A stretch of DNA of 64,000 bases from CAVYXK01 sp963772445 (GTDB taxonomy: Bacteria; Pseudomonadota; Alphaproteobacteria; Acetobacterales; Acetobacteraceae): contig CAVYXK010000016.1 in NCBI GenBank assembly GCA_963772445.1, positions 124,001-188,000 of the forward strand, read 5' to 3'. Shown here in pieces: positions 9,792-18,010 of the stretch (its first letter is position 1; every line of letters begins with the position of its first letter). A program made the translations under genes and the position numbers. The notes beneath the pieces are model-generated. The model saw only the letters and a program-made list of their open reading frames with translations, was not told the DNA's origin and searched no databases.

Positions 9792-11351
9792 ATGCACGCC
9801 GAGTACGACTACATCATCGTCGGCGGCGGCTCGGCAGGCGCGGTGCTGGCGGCACGATTGAGTGAAGATCCCGCCCTCCGCGTGTTGCTGTTGGAAGCCG
9901 GCCGCGACTTCCGCTCCGCCGAAACGCCGGAGCAAATCCGCATCCCTAATCCAATGCGGGTCATCGCTGACGACGCCTATCGCTGGCCCAAGCTGCTCGC
10001 CCGACGCACCGATCGGCAGCAGCCTCGACTGTTATGGCGCGGGCGAGCGATCGGCGGCAGCTCCACCATCAACGGACAGATCGCGATCCGCGGCGTGCCC
10101 GACGATTTCGATCGATGGGCGGCGCAAGGCTGCGCCGGATGGAGCTGGCGCGCTGTGTTACCGTATTTCCGCGAGCTCGAGGACGATACAAACTTCGGCG
10201 ACGCTCCCTATCACGGACGTGGCGGCCCGATCCCGATCCACCGGGCAGCGCTGCACGACTGGGGAGCGGTCGATCTCGCGCTGAAGTCATCCGCCGATGC
10301 ACTCGGCTACGGATGGTGCGAGGACCATAACGCACCCACCGGCACCGGCGCTTCGCCCTATGCGATCAACAGCCGCAACGGGGTCCGCGTCTCGGTCAAT
10401 GACGGCTATCTCGAGCCGGCCCGATCTCGTGCCAACCTGACAATCCGCGGCGACGCGCTGGTCGAGACCCTGACCTTCGAGGGCAACCGCCCGAGCGTGA
10501 ACGGCGTGCGGGTCCGGGTCGGCGGCGAAACCCGCATTGTGCGCACCCTGCACGACGTGATCCTGTCCGCTGGCGCGATCCACTCGCCGGCGATTTTGCA
10601 GCGTTCCGGCATCGGGCCGGCGGCGCTGCTGGCGCGCATCGGCGTGCCCGTCGTGGCCGATCTGCCGGTCGGCGAGAACTCGCTGGACCATCCGATCCTC
10701 GGCATCAAGTTGCATCTGAAGCCACCAGCGCGCGTGCCAACGCCTTCGCACCGGCACACCAATTGCTGCCTGCGCTACACCTCCGGCCTGGCCGGCGCGG
10801 GCGAGAACGACATGATCATGATCGCCCTGAACCTGCGGCCGGAGGCCGAGGGCGGCGTCGCCCGCGGCATGATCGCCGTCTCGGTCTATCAGGCATTCAG
10901 CCAAGGCAGCGTATGCATCACCACCACCGACCCGGCGACCGATCCGCTGGTGGACGAGCAGATGCTGTCGCATGAAAGCGACCTCATCAGAATGCGCGAT
11001 GGCATCCGCCGGCTGCGGCAGATTGGACTACACCCGGCGATCGCCTGCATCGCCGACCGCGTCGAATACGGCTCGACTGGACTCTCGATCACCGAGCCGC
11101 TGGGCAACGACGCACTCGACGACTGGATGCTGGCCGAATGTTCCGACGCCCAGCATGCCAACGGCACCTGCCGCATGGGCGACTCAACAGACCAGCGCTC
11201 CGTAGTCGATCCAGCATGCCGCGTGCTGGGCGTGAGCGGGCTCCGGGTGATCGACGCCTCGATTATGCCAGAGGTGGTGCGCGCCAATACCCACCTGACC
11301 ACAGTAATGATCGCGGAAAAGATGGCCGACGCCATCCGCGCAACCCGCTAG
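9792..11351 (+). CDS. GMC-family FAD-dependent oxidoreductase (choline/alcohol dehydrogenase type)
   Basis: The 519-residue protein has the N-terminal FAD-binding motif IIVGGGSAGAVLAARLSED. GMC signature 1 is seen around RGRAIGGSSTINGQIAIRG, and signature 2 in LSAGAIHSPAILQRSGIGP. The C-terminal catalytic His lies in HANGTCRMG. Such enzymes oxidise alcohols, including choline, polyethylene glycol and long-chain alcohols, usually without nicotinamide. It starts one base after the SDR stop and was probably expressed with it, so an alcohol-to-ketone or alcohol-to-acid route feeding the divergent CoA ligase is plausible (inference). Length and motif order are normal for the family. Confidence 0.92.
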   Translation: MHAEYDYIIVGGGSAGAVLAARLSEDPALRVLLLEAGRDFRSAETPEQIRIPNPMRVIADDAYRWPKLLARRTDRQQPRLLWRGRAIGGSSTINGQIAIRGVPDDFDRWAAQGCAGWSWRAVLPYFRELEDDTNFGDAPYHGRGGPIPIHRAALHDWGAVDLALKSSADALGYGWCEDHNAPTGTGASPYAINSRNGVRVSVNDGYLEPARSRANLTIRGDALVETLTFEGNRPSVNGVRVRVGGETRIVRTLHDVILSAGAIHSPAILQRSGIGPAALLARIGVPVVADLPVGENSLDHPILGIKLHLKPPARVPTPSHRHTNCCLRYTSGLAGAGENDMIMIALNLRPEAEGGVARGMIAVSVYQAFSQGSVCITTTDPATDPLVDEQMLSHESDLIRMRDGIRRLRQIGLHPAIACIADRVEYGSTGLSITEPLGNDALDDWMLAECSDAQHANGTCRMGDSTDQRSVVDPACRVLGVSGLRVIDASIMPEVVRANTHLTTVMIAEKMADAIRATR

Positions 11352-11378
11352 CCAGGTCGCAGCACAGCCACAAACCCC

Positions 11379-11434
11379 ACCTCTCCCGCTCTCTGCGGGA
11401 GAGGTCGGTTCGCGAAGCGAACCGCGTGAGGGTG
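11379..11434. repeat. REP-like palindromic repeat, copy 1
   Basis: The unit holds two hairpins: CCTCTCCCGC/GCGGGAGAGG (11380-11389 and 11395-11404, loop TCTCT), then cggttcgc gaa gcgaaccg (11406-11424), ending in gtgaggg. Related copies occur at 36203-36243/37898-37912 and twice at 55250-55369. It lies between the GMC oxidoreductase and protease genes. Confidence 0.85.
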
Positions 11435-11507
11435 CCTCCCGGAAGCCGCTGCACCTATCCCGAGATTTCCGCTACCATCCGCCCGCTCGAACGAGGAATC
11501 CGCCTCG

Positions 11508-12851
11508 ATGCGCCTGGCTTGGCTCGCTCTCGCGGCACTGCTGACGCCGGCTGTCGCCACAGCAGCCGATGCGCGACTCTCCTGCGCGGCTGATGCCCCC
11601 AAGATCGTCGCCCCGCTGCTAGCCGCCACCGTCGCCGTCTCCACCATCCACATCACCCAGGGCAAGGACGGCCCGCACCGCGAGACATTTACCGGCTCCG
11701 GCTTCATCATCGATCCGGCCGGCCTCATCGTCACCAACAATCACGTCGCCGACGGAGCCGCCGAAATCTCAGTCACGCTGCACGACAAAAGCGTGCTGCC
11801 GGCGACCGTGATCGGCGAGGACGATCTGACCGATCTCGCCGTCCTCAAAGTCCGCGCCGAGACGGCACTGCCGGCAGTCAAATGGGGAAACAGCGACAAG
11901 CTGCAGGTCGGCCAGCCCGTCATCGTCATCGGCGATCCCTATTCGATGGGGATCTCGGTTAGCACCGGTGTCGTCAGTGCGCTTGGGCGCGATATGCGGG
12001 AAGGCCCATACGACGACTACATCCAGACCGACGCGGCGATCAATCACGGCAACTCAGGCGGCCCGATGTTCGACCGCCAGGGCGAGGTGGTCGGCATCAA
12101 CTCCGTGGTGTTTTCGCCATCGCCGAACGGCGGATCGGTCGGCATCGGCTTCGCGATCCCGTCCAACGTGGCGCAATTCGTCGTCTCTCAGTTGATACGG
12201 CAAGGCTATGTGCGGCGCGGCTGGCTGGGCGCGTTCATCCAGGACTTGACGCCGGCGATGGCCGACGGCCTTGGCCTTCCCCATGCCGAAGGCGCGATCA
12301 TCGCCGAGCCGGTCCCTGGAGGGCCTGCCGCCAAGGCAGGCCTCGAGAGTGGTGATGTCGTGCTACGCTTCGGCGATCGACCGGTGCCAGACTTCCGCAG
12401 CCTCTCGCGCGCAGTAGCGACGCAGGAGGTCGGCACCTCAGTGCCGCTGACCGTTTGGCGTAACGGCTCGGAGCGAACGCTGACGGTGACCATCTCGGAG
12501 CGCCCGGGTCAGCCGGAACATGCGACTCTCGCGCGGGCGGACATGCCGGTCGTGGCTCCGTCTGATCTCGGGCTCGCCCTTACGCCGTTGGATGCCGCAG
12601 CGCGCACCCGATATCGCCTAGACCCCGATCAGACTGGTCTCCTGGTGACCGGCGTCACGTCGGGCAGCACAGCGGCCGACCAGGACTTGCACGCCGGAGA
12701 CGTTATTCTGCGTGTGCAGGACGTGACTGCTACCTCAGCCGAGATCATTCAGCAGGAAGTGGCTCGCCAGCGGTCGGAGCACCGTGACCACCTGCTGCTA
12801 TTGGTGCAAAGCCCCGACGGAACCCGCTGGGTGGCGCTGCGGCTCACCTGA
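11508..12851 (+). CDS. DegP/HtrA-like periplasmic serine protease with PDZ domains
   Basis: The 447-residue protein begins with a cleavable signal peptide (about residues 1-20, hydrophobic, AVATAADA cleavage region). A trypsin-like domain follows with His79 in TNNHVADG, Asp109 in DDLTDLAVLK and Ser183 in NHGNSGGPMF, the full catalytic triad. A PDZ domain covers about residues 235-335, and a shorter, more divergent PDZ-like segment follows to the end. HtrA proteins degrade or refold misfolded envelope proteins. The gene stands alone after a REP-like repeat and converges with the group II intron. The second PDZ is weaker than in canonical DegP, so DegQ/DegS-like substrates remain possible. Confidence 0.92.
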   Translation: MRLAWLALAALLTPAVATAADARLSCAADAPKIVAPLLAATVAVSTIHITQGKDGPHRETFTGSGFIIDPAGLIVTNNHVADGAAEISVTLHDKSVLPATVIGEDDLTDLAVLKVRAETALPAVKWGNSDKLQVGQPVIVIGDPYSMGISVSTGVVSALGRDMREGPYDDYIQTDAAINHGNSGGPMFDRQGEVVGINSVVFSPSPNGGSVGIGFAIPSNVAQFVVSQLIRQGYVRRGWLGAFIQDLTPAMADGLGLPHAEGAIIAEPVPGGPAAKAGLESGDVVLRFGDRPVPDFRSLSRAVATQEVGTSVPLTVWRNGSERTLTVTISERPGQPEHATLARADMPVVAPSDLGLALTPLDAAARTRYRLDPDQTGLLVTGVTSGSTAADQDLHAGDVILRVQDVTATSAEIIQQEVARQRSEHRDHLLLLVQSPDGTRWVALRLT

Positions 12852-12985
12852 ACAAATTCCCCCTCCCCTTGCGGGCTACGCAAGTCGCACATGCGCGGAA
12901 CGATCGCCAGACCTTGATGAGGTCACAGTCTGGCAAGGGTTCACAGTCGCGGTAGCGAGGCGCATTACTGCGCGCCCCCCGCACG

Positions 12986-13018
12986 GAACCGTACGTGCGG
13001 CTTTCCCGCATACGGCTC
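12986..13018 (-). ncRNA. Group II intron domain V hairpin
   Basis: The minus strand folds as GAGCCGTA/TACGGTTC with an inner TGCGG/CCGCA helix, a GAAAG loop and a two-base CG bulge, which is the domain V architecture with the AGC catalytic triad at positions 2-4. It is embedded in the last codons of the reverse transcriptase ORF (EPYAGKPHVRF). Confidence 0.8.
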
Positions 13019-13858
13019 CCACCTCGGGTGTGTGACGGCAAAGCGCTGCTCGGACCAAGGATGGAGGACGCGAGGTCGCGGCAGATAGTCATCGGCGAGC
13101 TCCACGATCCGTTTCCACGTCGTGCGATCCCGGTTCCCGCGCCGTTGCATGGCCCGCTGCCAGAGCCGGACGACATGGTACCAGAACGCTCCGATCGCGG
13201 CACTGTTGGTCGGCACCGCGTGGTAGTTGAAGAAGCCTCTGACCACCTGCCCCAGCCACCTCCCCACAAGGGGGGTGGGCTGGCGCACGCGTCGGCGCAG
13301 CTCGTCCTTGATCTCCAGGAGCTTCGTCTGCATGCGGTCGCGGCGCGACTTCCGCTTGATCAGGAAGCCACCCCGCCGCGACTTGCCGCAGATGAAGGTG
13401 AAGCCCAGGAAATTGAACGTCTCCGGCTTGCCAAGGCCACGCTTCTCGCGGTTCGCCGCCGCATGGCGGCTGAACTCGATGATGCGGGTCTTGTCCGGAT
13501 GCAGCGACAACGCGTTCGCCGCGAGCCGCGCGCGCATCTCTTCGAGGAAACGCCGGGCATCGGCCTCGTGCTCGAAGCCGGCGACCAGATCATCGGCATA
13601 ACGCACGATGATCATTCCGCCGGTCGCTTCGTGCCGTCGCCAGTGCGCCGCCCACAGGTCGATGGCGTAGCGCAGGTAAACGTTCGCGAGCAGCGGCGAT
13701 ATCACCGAGCCCTGGCCCGTTCCCATTTCACTGCTCGTCAGCACCCCGTCCTCCAGGACGCCCGCCTTCAACCATTTCTGGATCAGGCGGATGATGCGCA
13801 CGTCGCCGATCCGATGTTCCAGGAACTCGATGAGCCGCTCGTGGCTTACCATGTCGAA

Positions 13859-13883
13859 GCATGCCCTCGGGCTTGACCCGAGG
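13859..13883 (-). repeat. 25-nt palindromic mini-element, copy B, inserted in the reverse transcriptase gene
   Basis: On the minus strand the unit is the 19-nt palindrome CCTCGGGTCAAGCCCGAGG followed by GCATGC. It interrupts the codons for DADIRSF-FDMVS and shifts the frame by one (25 = 3n+1). It is 23/25 identical to the copy at 14058-14082, in opposite orientation. Confidence 0.88.
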
Positions 13884-14057
13884 GAACGAGCGGATATCGG
13901 CATCGACAATCCAGTTCACCCCAGTGCTGTTGATCCCGACCACCAGGGCGTCCAGCGCATCGTGCTGGCCGCGCCCGGGCCGGAACCCATACGAGAACCC
14001 GAGGAAATCCTCCTCGTAGGTCGCGCTCAGCACCTCCTGCGCCGCCCGTTGGACGAT

Positions 14058-14082
14058 CCTCGGGTCAAGCCCGAGGACAAGC
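14058..14082 (+). repeat. 25-nt palindromic mini-element, copy A, inserted in the reverse transcriptase gene
   Basis: On the plus strand the unit is the palindrome CCTCGGGTCAAGCCCGAGG followed by ACAAGC. It interrupts the reverse transcriptase between codons for ALEDK and IVQRA and shifts the frame by one. The stem is 7 bp (CCTCGGG/CCCGAGG) with a 5-nt loop. Confidence 0.88.
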
Positions 14083-14954
14083 CTTGTCCTCCAGCGCGGC
14101 GACCGCGAGGGGCCGCTGCCGCCCGTCCGGCTTCGGGATGTACCGACGCCGGGATGGTTGCGGGTGGTATGGCCCTCCCCGGTGGACCGGGTCGTGCAGA
14201 TCAGCGAGACGGGGCTCGAGATCGGCCTCGTAGTCCTGCCACGTCACGCCATCCACCCCAGGGGCAGCGTTCCGCTTGAGCGCATGGAACGCTTCCCGGA
14301 GTTGGGCGACGCTGACGTGGTGCAGGAGCGCGGTGAACCGCTCCTGCTTTCCTTGCCTTGCGACCTGCCGTATGCGGCCCAGCCCCTGCGGCACGCCTGC
14401 CCGGCCCTGTGCCCGGAGCGTGCCTCGCTGGTCCGCATTCCCCTTGGCCCCTGCCCTTTGCTCCGCCGGCTCCGAGGCCGGCAGGCCGGCCCCATTCGTC
14501 GGTTTCATCGCTACTACGGCAAGGCCCGACTTCTCACGTCCGTGCATCGCCGGCTACGGCTCCTCGCCTTCCCGACGCGGGCCAGCGGCAGTTCCCCGCC
14601 CCTGGTCAGACGTGAGATCTCCCAGGTTCCGACGCGATCCGTTCGTGCGTGATGGGGTCTTTGACCACGGCAGAGCGACGGCGCCTCGCATCGCGGCGCC
14701 GCACATGTTGCCTTCGACTTCTCCGACCGTCTCGGCCTCTGCGGGCTTGTGTCTTTCGCGGCTCAATAGCCCACCCCACACGATTGTTGTGTACGCTTCG
14801 CCGAGGACGTCGCCGCCACCGACGCAACACTCACTACCAGGCGGGCGCTACCCCTTCCTTACCTGGGCCGACTTGCACCGGCTGGATCGCGCCAGCTTCC
14901 CGGCGCACCGGAGGGGCACGGAGTTGTTTGTTGTATTGCTGGGCGCGGTAACAC

Positions 14955-14993
14955 CTCCGTGGCCCTCCGTGCGATCCTCCGTGGTGCTCCGTG
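14955..14993. repeat. Four short CTCCGTG repeats near the intron 5' end
   Basis: CTCCGTG occurs at 14955, 14965, 14977 and 14987, spaced 10, 12 and 10 bases, with one inverted copy CACGGAG at 14917-14923 overlapping the likely intron start. The stretch lies between the intron and the nuoN stop and encodes nothing recognisable. Confidence 0.55.
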
Positions 14994-15055
14994 TGAACCC
15001 CTTTTTCCTTTTTGCACGAGGTCCCCATTCTTATTTCGTCGGACACGCTCTCATC

Positions 15056-16477
15056 CTACCCGAAGAGCACCGCGGCGGCCGAACCGGCGGCGGCGACCAG
15101 CGGGCCGGGGAACAGGAAGAAGAACAGCGTGAACAGGCCGGTTACAGCAGCGACGAACGATAGTGCGCTCGGGCGGCGATCGAATGCCGGCGCCGGCGCG
15201 TCGAAATACATCACCTTCACGATGCGTAGATAATAGTAAGATGCGACGACGCTGGTGAGCACGCCAATGATGGCCAGGGCCCAGAGCCCCGCCTGAACGG
15301 CAGCCAGGAACACATACAGCTTGCCGAAGAAACCGGAGAGCGGCGGGATGCCGGCCATGCTGAACATGAAAACAGCGATTGCCAGCGCCAGCGCCGGATC
15401 GGTGCGGGCAAGTCCGCTGAGGTCGTCGATCTTCTCTAGCGCGCGACCTCGCCGCCGCATAGCGATGATGCAGGCAAAGCTGCCGGCGCTCATGAAGATA
15501 TAGACGATCAGATAAACCAGCACGCCGCGAATGCCGACCGGTGTGCCGACCGCGAGCCCGATCAGCGCGTAGCCGACATGGCCGATCGATGAGTAGGCCA
15601 TCAGCCGCTTGAAGCTGGTTTGGCCGATTGCCGCGAGCGCGCCGAGGATCATCGAGGCGATCGAGATGATCTCCAGCAGCAACTGCCAGGAGATCAGCAG
15701 ATGCCCGAAGGGCTGGATCATGGTGCGCACGAACAGCGCCATCGCGGCGATCTTCGGAGCGGTGGACAAGAACGCCGTCACCGGGGTCGGCGCGCCCTCA
15801 TAGACGTCCGGCGTCCACATGTGGAACGGCGCAGCCGCAGTCTTGAAAGCCAGTCCGGCAATCACGAACACCACGCCGACGATCATGCCCGGTGATGCCT
15901 CGGCCGGCGACGCCAGCGCGCGCATCAGCACGCGGAAGTCCATCGAGCCGGAGAACCCATAGACGAGCGAGATGCCGTACAGCAGCAGGCCCGACGCCAG
16001 TGCGCCGAGCACGAAATACTTGAGGCCCGCTTCGGATGAACGCAGCTCATCGCGGGCGAATGCGGCCATGACATAGAGCGCCAGCGACTGCAGCTCGAGC
16101 GACAAATAGAGCGTCATCAGATTGGTTGCCGACGCCATGCCCATCATGCCGACCACGGCGAACAGCATCAGTACCGGGTATTCGAACCGCGCAATCCCTT
16201 GTTCGCGGTTGTAGTCGAGCGACAGCATTAGCGCGAGCGCGGCGCCCGCCAGGACCAGCGCCTTGATGAACACGGCGAACGAATCGACGGTGAACTGTCC
16301 AAGATAGCCGACGCCGCCAACCCGGGTGACGACCAGCAGCCCGGTGACCAGAAACGCACCGAGCACCATCATGGTGCAGACCTGGGTCGAATCACGCCGG
16401 CGCAGCACGCCGAACAGCAGGATCATCATGCCCAGGACCGACAGCACGATCTCCGGCAGTGCAACCGTCCAGTTCAT
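15056..16477 (-). CDS. nuoN: NADH:quinone oxidoreductase subunit N
   Basis: The 473-residue, strongly hydrophobic protein is an antiporter-like proton-pumping subunit of complex I, homologous to NuoL and NuoM. Conserved segments include the lysine helix region FKTAAAPFHMWTPDVYEGAP and FKRLMAYSSIGHVGYALIGL. The start ATG overlaps the nuoM stop by four bases (ATGA), showing translational coupling. It is the last gene of the nuo operon, and the group II intron follows about 140 bp downstream. Length and motifs are normal and the reading frame is intact. Confidence 0.96.
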   Translation of the reverse strand: MNWTVALPEIVLSVLGMMILLFGVLRRRDSTQVCTMMVLGAFLVTGLLVVTRVGGVGYLGQFTVDSFAVFIKALVLAGAALALMLSLDYNREQGIARFEYPVLMLFAVVGMMGMASATNLMTLYLSLELQSLALYVMAAFARDELRSSEAGLKYFVLGALASGLLLYGISLVYGFSGSMDFRVLMRALASPAEASPGMIVGVVFVIAGLAFKTAAAPFHMWTPDVYEGAPTPVTAFLSTAPKIAAMALFVRTMIQPFGHLLISWQLLLEIISIASMILGALAAIGQTSFKRLMAYSSIGHVGYALIGLAVGTPVGIRGVLVYLIVYIFMSAGSFACIIAMRRRGRALEKIDDLSGLARTDPALALAIAVFMFSMAGIPPLSGFFGKLYVFLAAVQAGLWALAIIGVLTSVVASYYYLRIVKVMYFDAPAPAFDRRPSALSFVAAVTGLFTLFFFLFPGPLVAAAGSAAAVLFG

Positions 16478-18006
16478 CGGTGCACGGCCTCGGCCAACAG
16501 CACGCTAGGTTTTGGCAGCATCAGCGCCTGCTGATGCTGGGCTACCATCTGGGTGACGGTGGTTTCCCAGAAGCGGGTGAAGCTCGACGGGTAGGCGCCC
16601 ATCCAAAAGGTCAGCACGACAAGCGGGGCGAACACCGCGATCTCACGCGGTGAGAGATCGAGGATGCTCTGAAGATCAATCTTGGTCAGCCGCCCGTAGA
16701 TGATGCGGCGATAGAGATAGAGCATGTACATCGGGCCGAGGATCATCCCCATGCTGCCGAGCAGCGCCAGCCAGAAATTCACGTGCAGCGCGCCGATCAT
16801 CACCAGGAACTCGCCAACGAAGCCCGAAGTGCCGGGCAGGCCGATAGCGGCCAGGGTGAACACCATGAACACGAAGGCGTAGAGCGGCATGCGATCGACG
16901 AGGCCGTTGAAGCGAGCGATCTCATGCGTGTGCATCCGGTCGTAGAGCACGCCGACGACCAAGAACAGTGCCGCAGAGACAATCCCGTGCGACAGCATCT
17001 GGAACAGCGCGCCCTGGATCCCCTGCACGTCGAAAGTGAAGATGCCGATCGTGACGATGCCCATATGGGCGACCGAGGAGTAGGCGATCAGCTTCTTCAT
17101 ATCCTCCTGTGCCAGCGCCACGTAAGCGGTATAGATCACGGCGACGACCGACAGGGTGTAGATCAGCGGCGCCAGTTCCGCCGAGGCGATTGGCAGCATC
17201 GGGACGGAGAAGCGCAGGAACCCGTACGCCCCCATCTTCAGCAGCACACCAGCCAGCATCACCGAGCCGGCAGTTGGCGCTTCCACATGCGCATCCGGCA
17301 GCCAGGTGTGCACCGGCCACATCGGCACCTTGACGGCGAAGGAGGCCATGAAGGCCAGGAACAGCCAAAACTGCATCCGCGCCGGGAAGTGCGTATGCAG
17401 CAGCACGGTGATGTCGGTGGTGTGGGCGTAGAACCACATCGCCAGCAGCGCCAGCAGCATCAGCACGGAACCTGTAAGCGTGTAGAGGAAGAACTTGAAC
17501 GCCGAATAGACGCGCCGCTCGCCGCCCCAGATGCCGATGATCAGGAACATCGGGATCAGCACGCCCTCGAAGAACACGTAGAATACGACGAAGTCGAGCG
17601 CGCAGAACATGCCGACCATCATCGTCTCGAGCACCAGGAAGGTGATCATGTACTCGCGCACGTAGCGCTGGATCACCTCCCAGCTCGACAGGATGCAGAT
17701 CGGCGTGAGCAGGGTGGAGAGCAGGACGAACAGCACCGAGATGCCATCGACGCCCATCTTGTAGCCGACGCCGTAATCCGGCAGCCACGGCGCCGTCTCG
17801 ACGAACTGAAAGCCGGGGTCGCTGGGGTTCCAGTCGGCCCACAGCACGAGGCTCAGCGCCAGCACGATCAAGCTGGTCCACAGCGCGGTCCAGCGCGCGT
17901 TGGCGGCGACCGTCGCCTCGTCGCCGCGCACCGACAGGATCACCCCGCAGCCGACCAGCGGCAGCCACGTGATGAGCGACAGGACGGGGAAGCCGGCTGC
18001 GTTCAT
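16474..18006 (-). CDS. nuoM: NADH:quinone oxidoreductase subunit M
   Basis: The 510-residue membrane protein is the middle antiporter-like proton channel subunit of complex I. It contains the essential Glu helix region and the conserved FAVKVPMWPVHTWLPDAHVE with its transmembrane lysine, then AYSSVAHMGIVTIGIF. Hydrophobic segments run along its whole length. It starts four bases after the nuoL stop and overlaps nuoN by four bases, so the three pump subunits are tightly coupled. The frame is intact and the length matches other NuoM proteins. Confidence 0.97.
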   Translation of the reverse strand: MNAAGFPVLSLITWLPLVGCGVILSVRGDEATVAANARWTALWTSLIVLALSLVLWADWNPSDPGFQFVETAPWLPDYGVGYKMGVDGISVLFVLLSTLLTPICILSSWEVIQRYVREYMITFLVLETMMVGMFCALDFVVFYVFFEGVLIPMFLIIGIWGGERRVYSAFKFFLYTLTGSVLMLLALLAMWFYAHTTDITVLLHTHFPARMQFWLFLAFMASFAVKVPMWPVHTWLPDAHVEAPTAGSVMLAGVLLKMGAYGFLRFSVPMLPIASAELAPLIYTLSVVAVIYTAYVALAQEDMKKLIAYSSVAHMGIVTIGIFTFDVQGIQGALFQMLSHGIVSAALFLVVGVLYDRMHTHEIARFNGLVDRMPLYAFVFMVFTLAAIGLPGTSGFVGEFLVMIGALHVNFWLALLGSMGMILGPMYMLYLYRRIIYGRLTKIDLQSILDLSPREIAVFAPLVVLTFWMGAYPSSFTRFWETTVTQMVAQHQQALMLPKPSVLLAEAVHR

Positions 18007-18010
18007 TGCT

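Larger units (their letters stand above)
12965..14508 (-). pseudogene. Group II intron reverse transcriptase/maturase (LtrA type), broken by two 25-nt insertions
   Basis: Three frames together encode one LtrA-type protein. Frame one gives AAPGVDGVTWQDYEADLEP and RRYIPKPDGRQRPLAVAALE. Frame two gives EEDFLGFSYGFRPGRGQHDA. Frame three carries the GTGQGSVISPLLANVYL block, the polymerase active site IVRYADDLVAGFEH, and a maturase/HNH-lacking C-terminus ending in YAGKPHVRFRAGG. The frames change exactly where 25-nt palindromic elements are inserted, at 14058-14082 (after LEDK) and 13859-13883 (after DADIRSF). Removing both restores LEDK-IVQRA and DIRSF-FDMVSHERL. The start MKPTNGAGLP (14508) matches the usual beginning. 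The protein would splice and reverse transcribe the intron; as it stands it is non-functional. Confidence 0.88.
12950..14919 (-). mobile_element. Group II intron (approximate limits)
   Basis: The minus strand upstream of the reverse transcriptase has the look of a group II intron 5' RNA, with ggaagctggcgcgatccagc and gtgcaagtc. The 5' end is probably GTGCCCC at 14919 or GTGCG at 14908. At the other end a domain V hairpin (12986-13018) is followed by a domain VI-like stem, putting the 3' end near 12950. The total of about 1.95 kb is normal for a bacterial group II intron with an ORF. It lies between the convergent protease gene and nuoN, disrupting neither. Exact boundaries need structure modelling. 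Confidence 0.7.
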
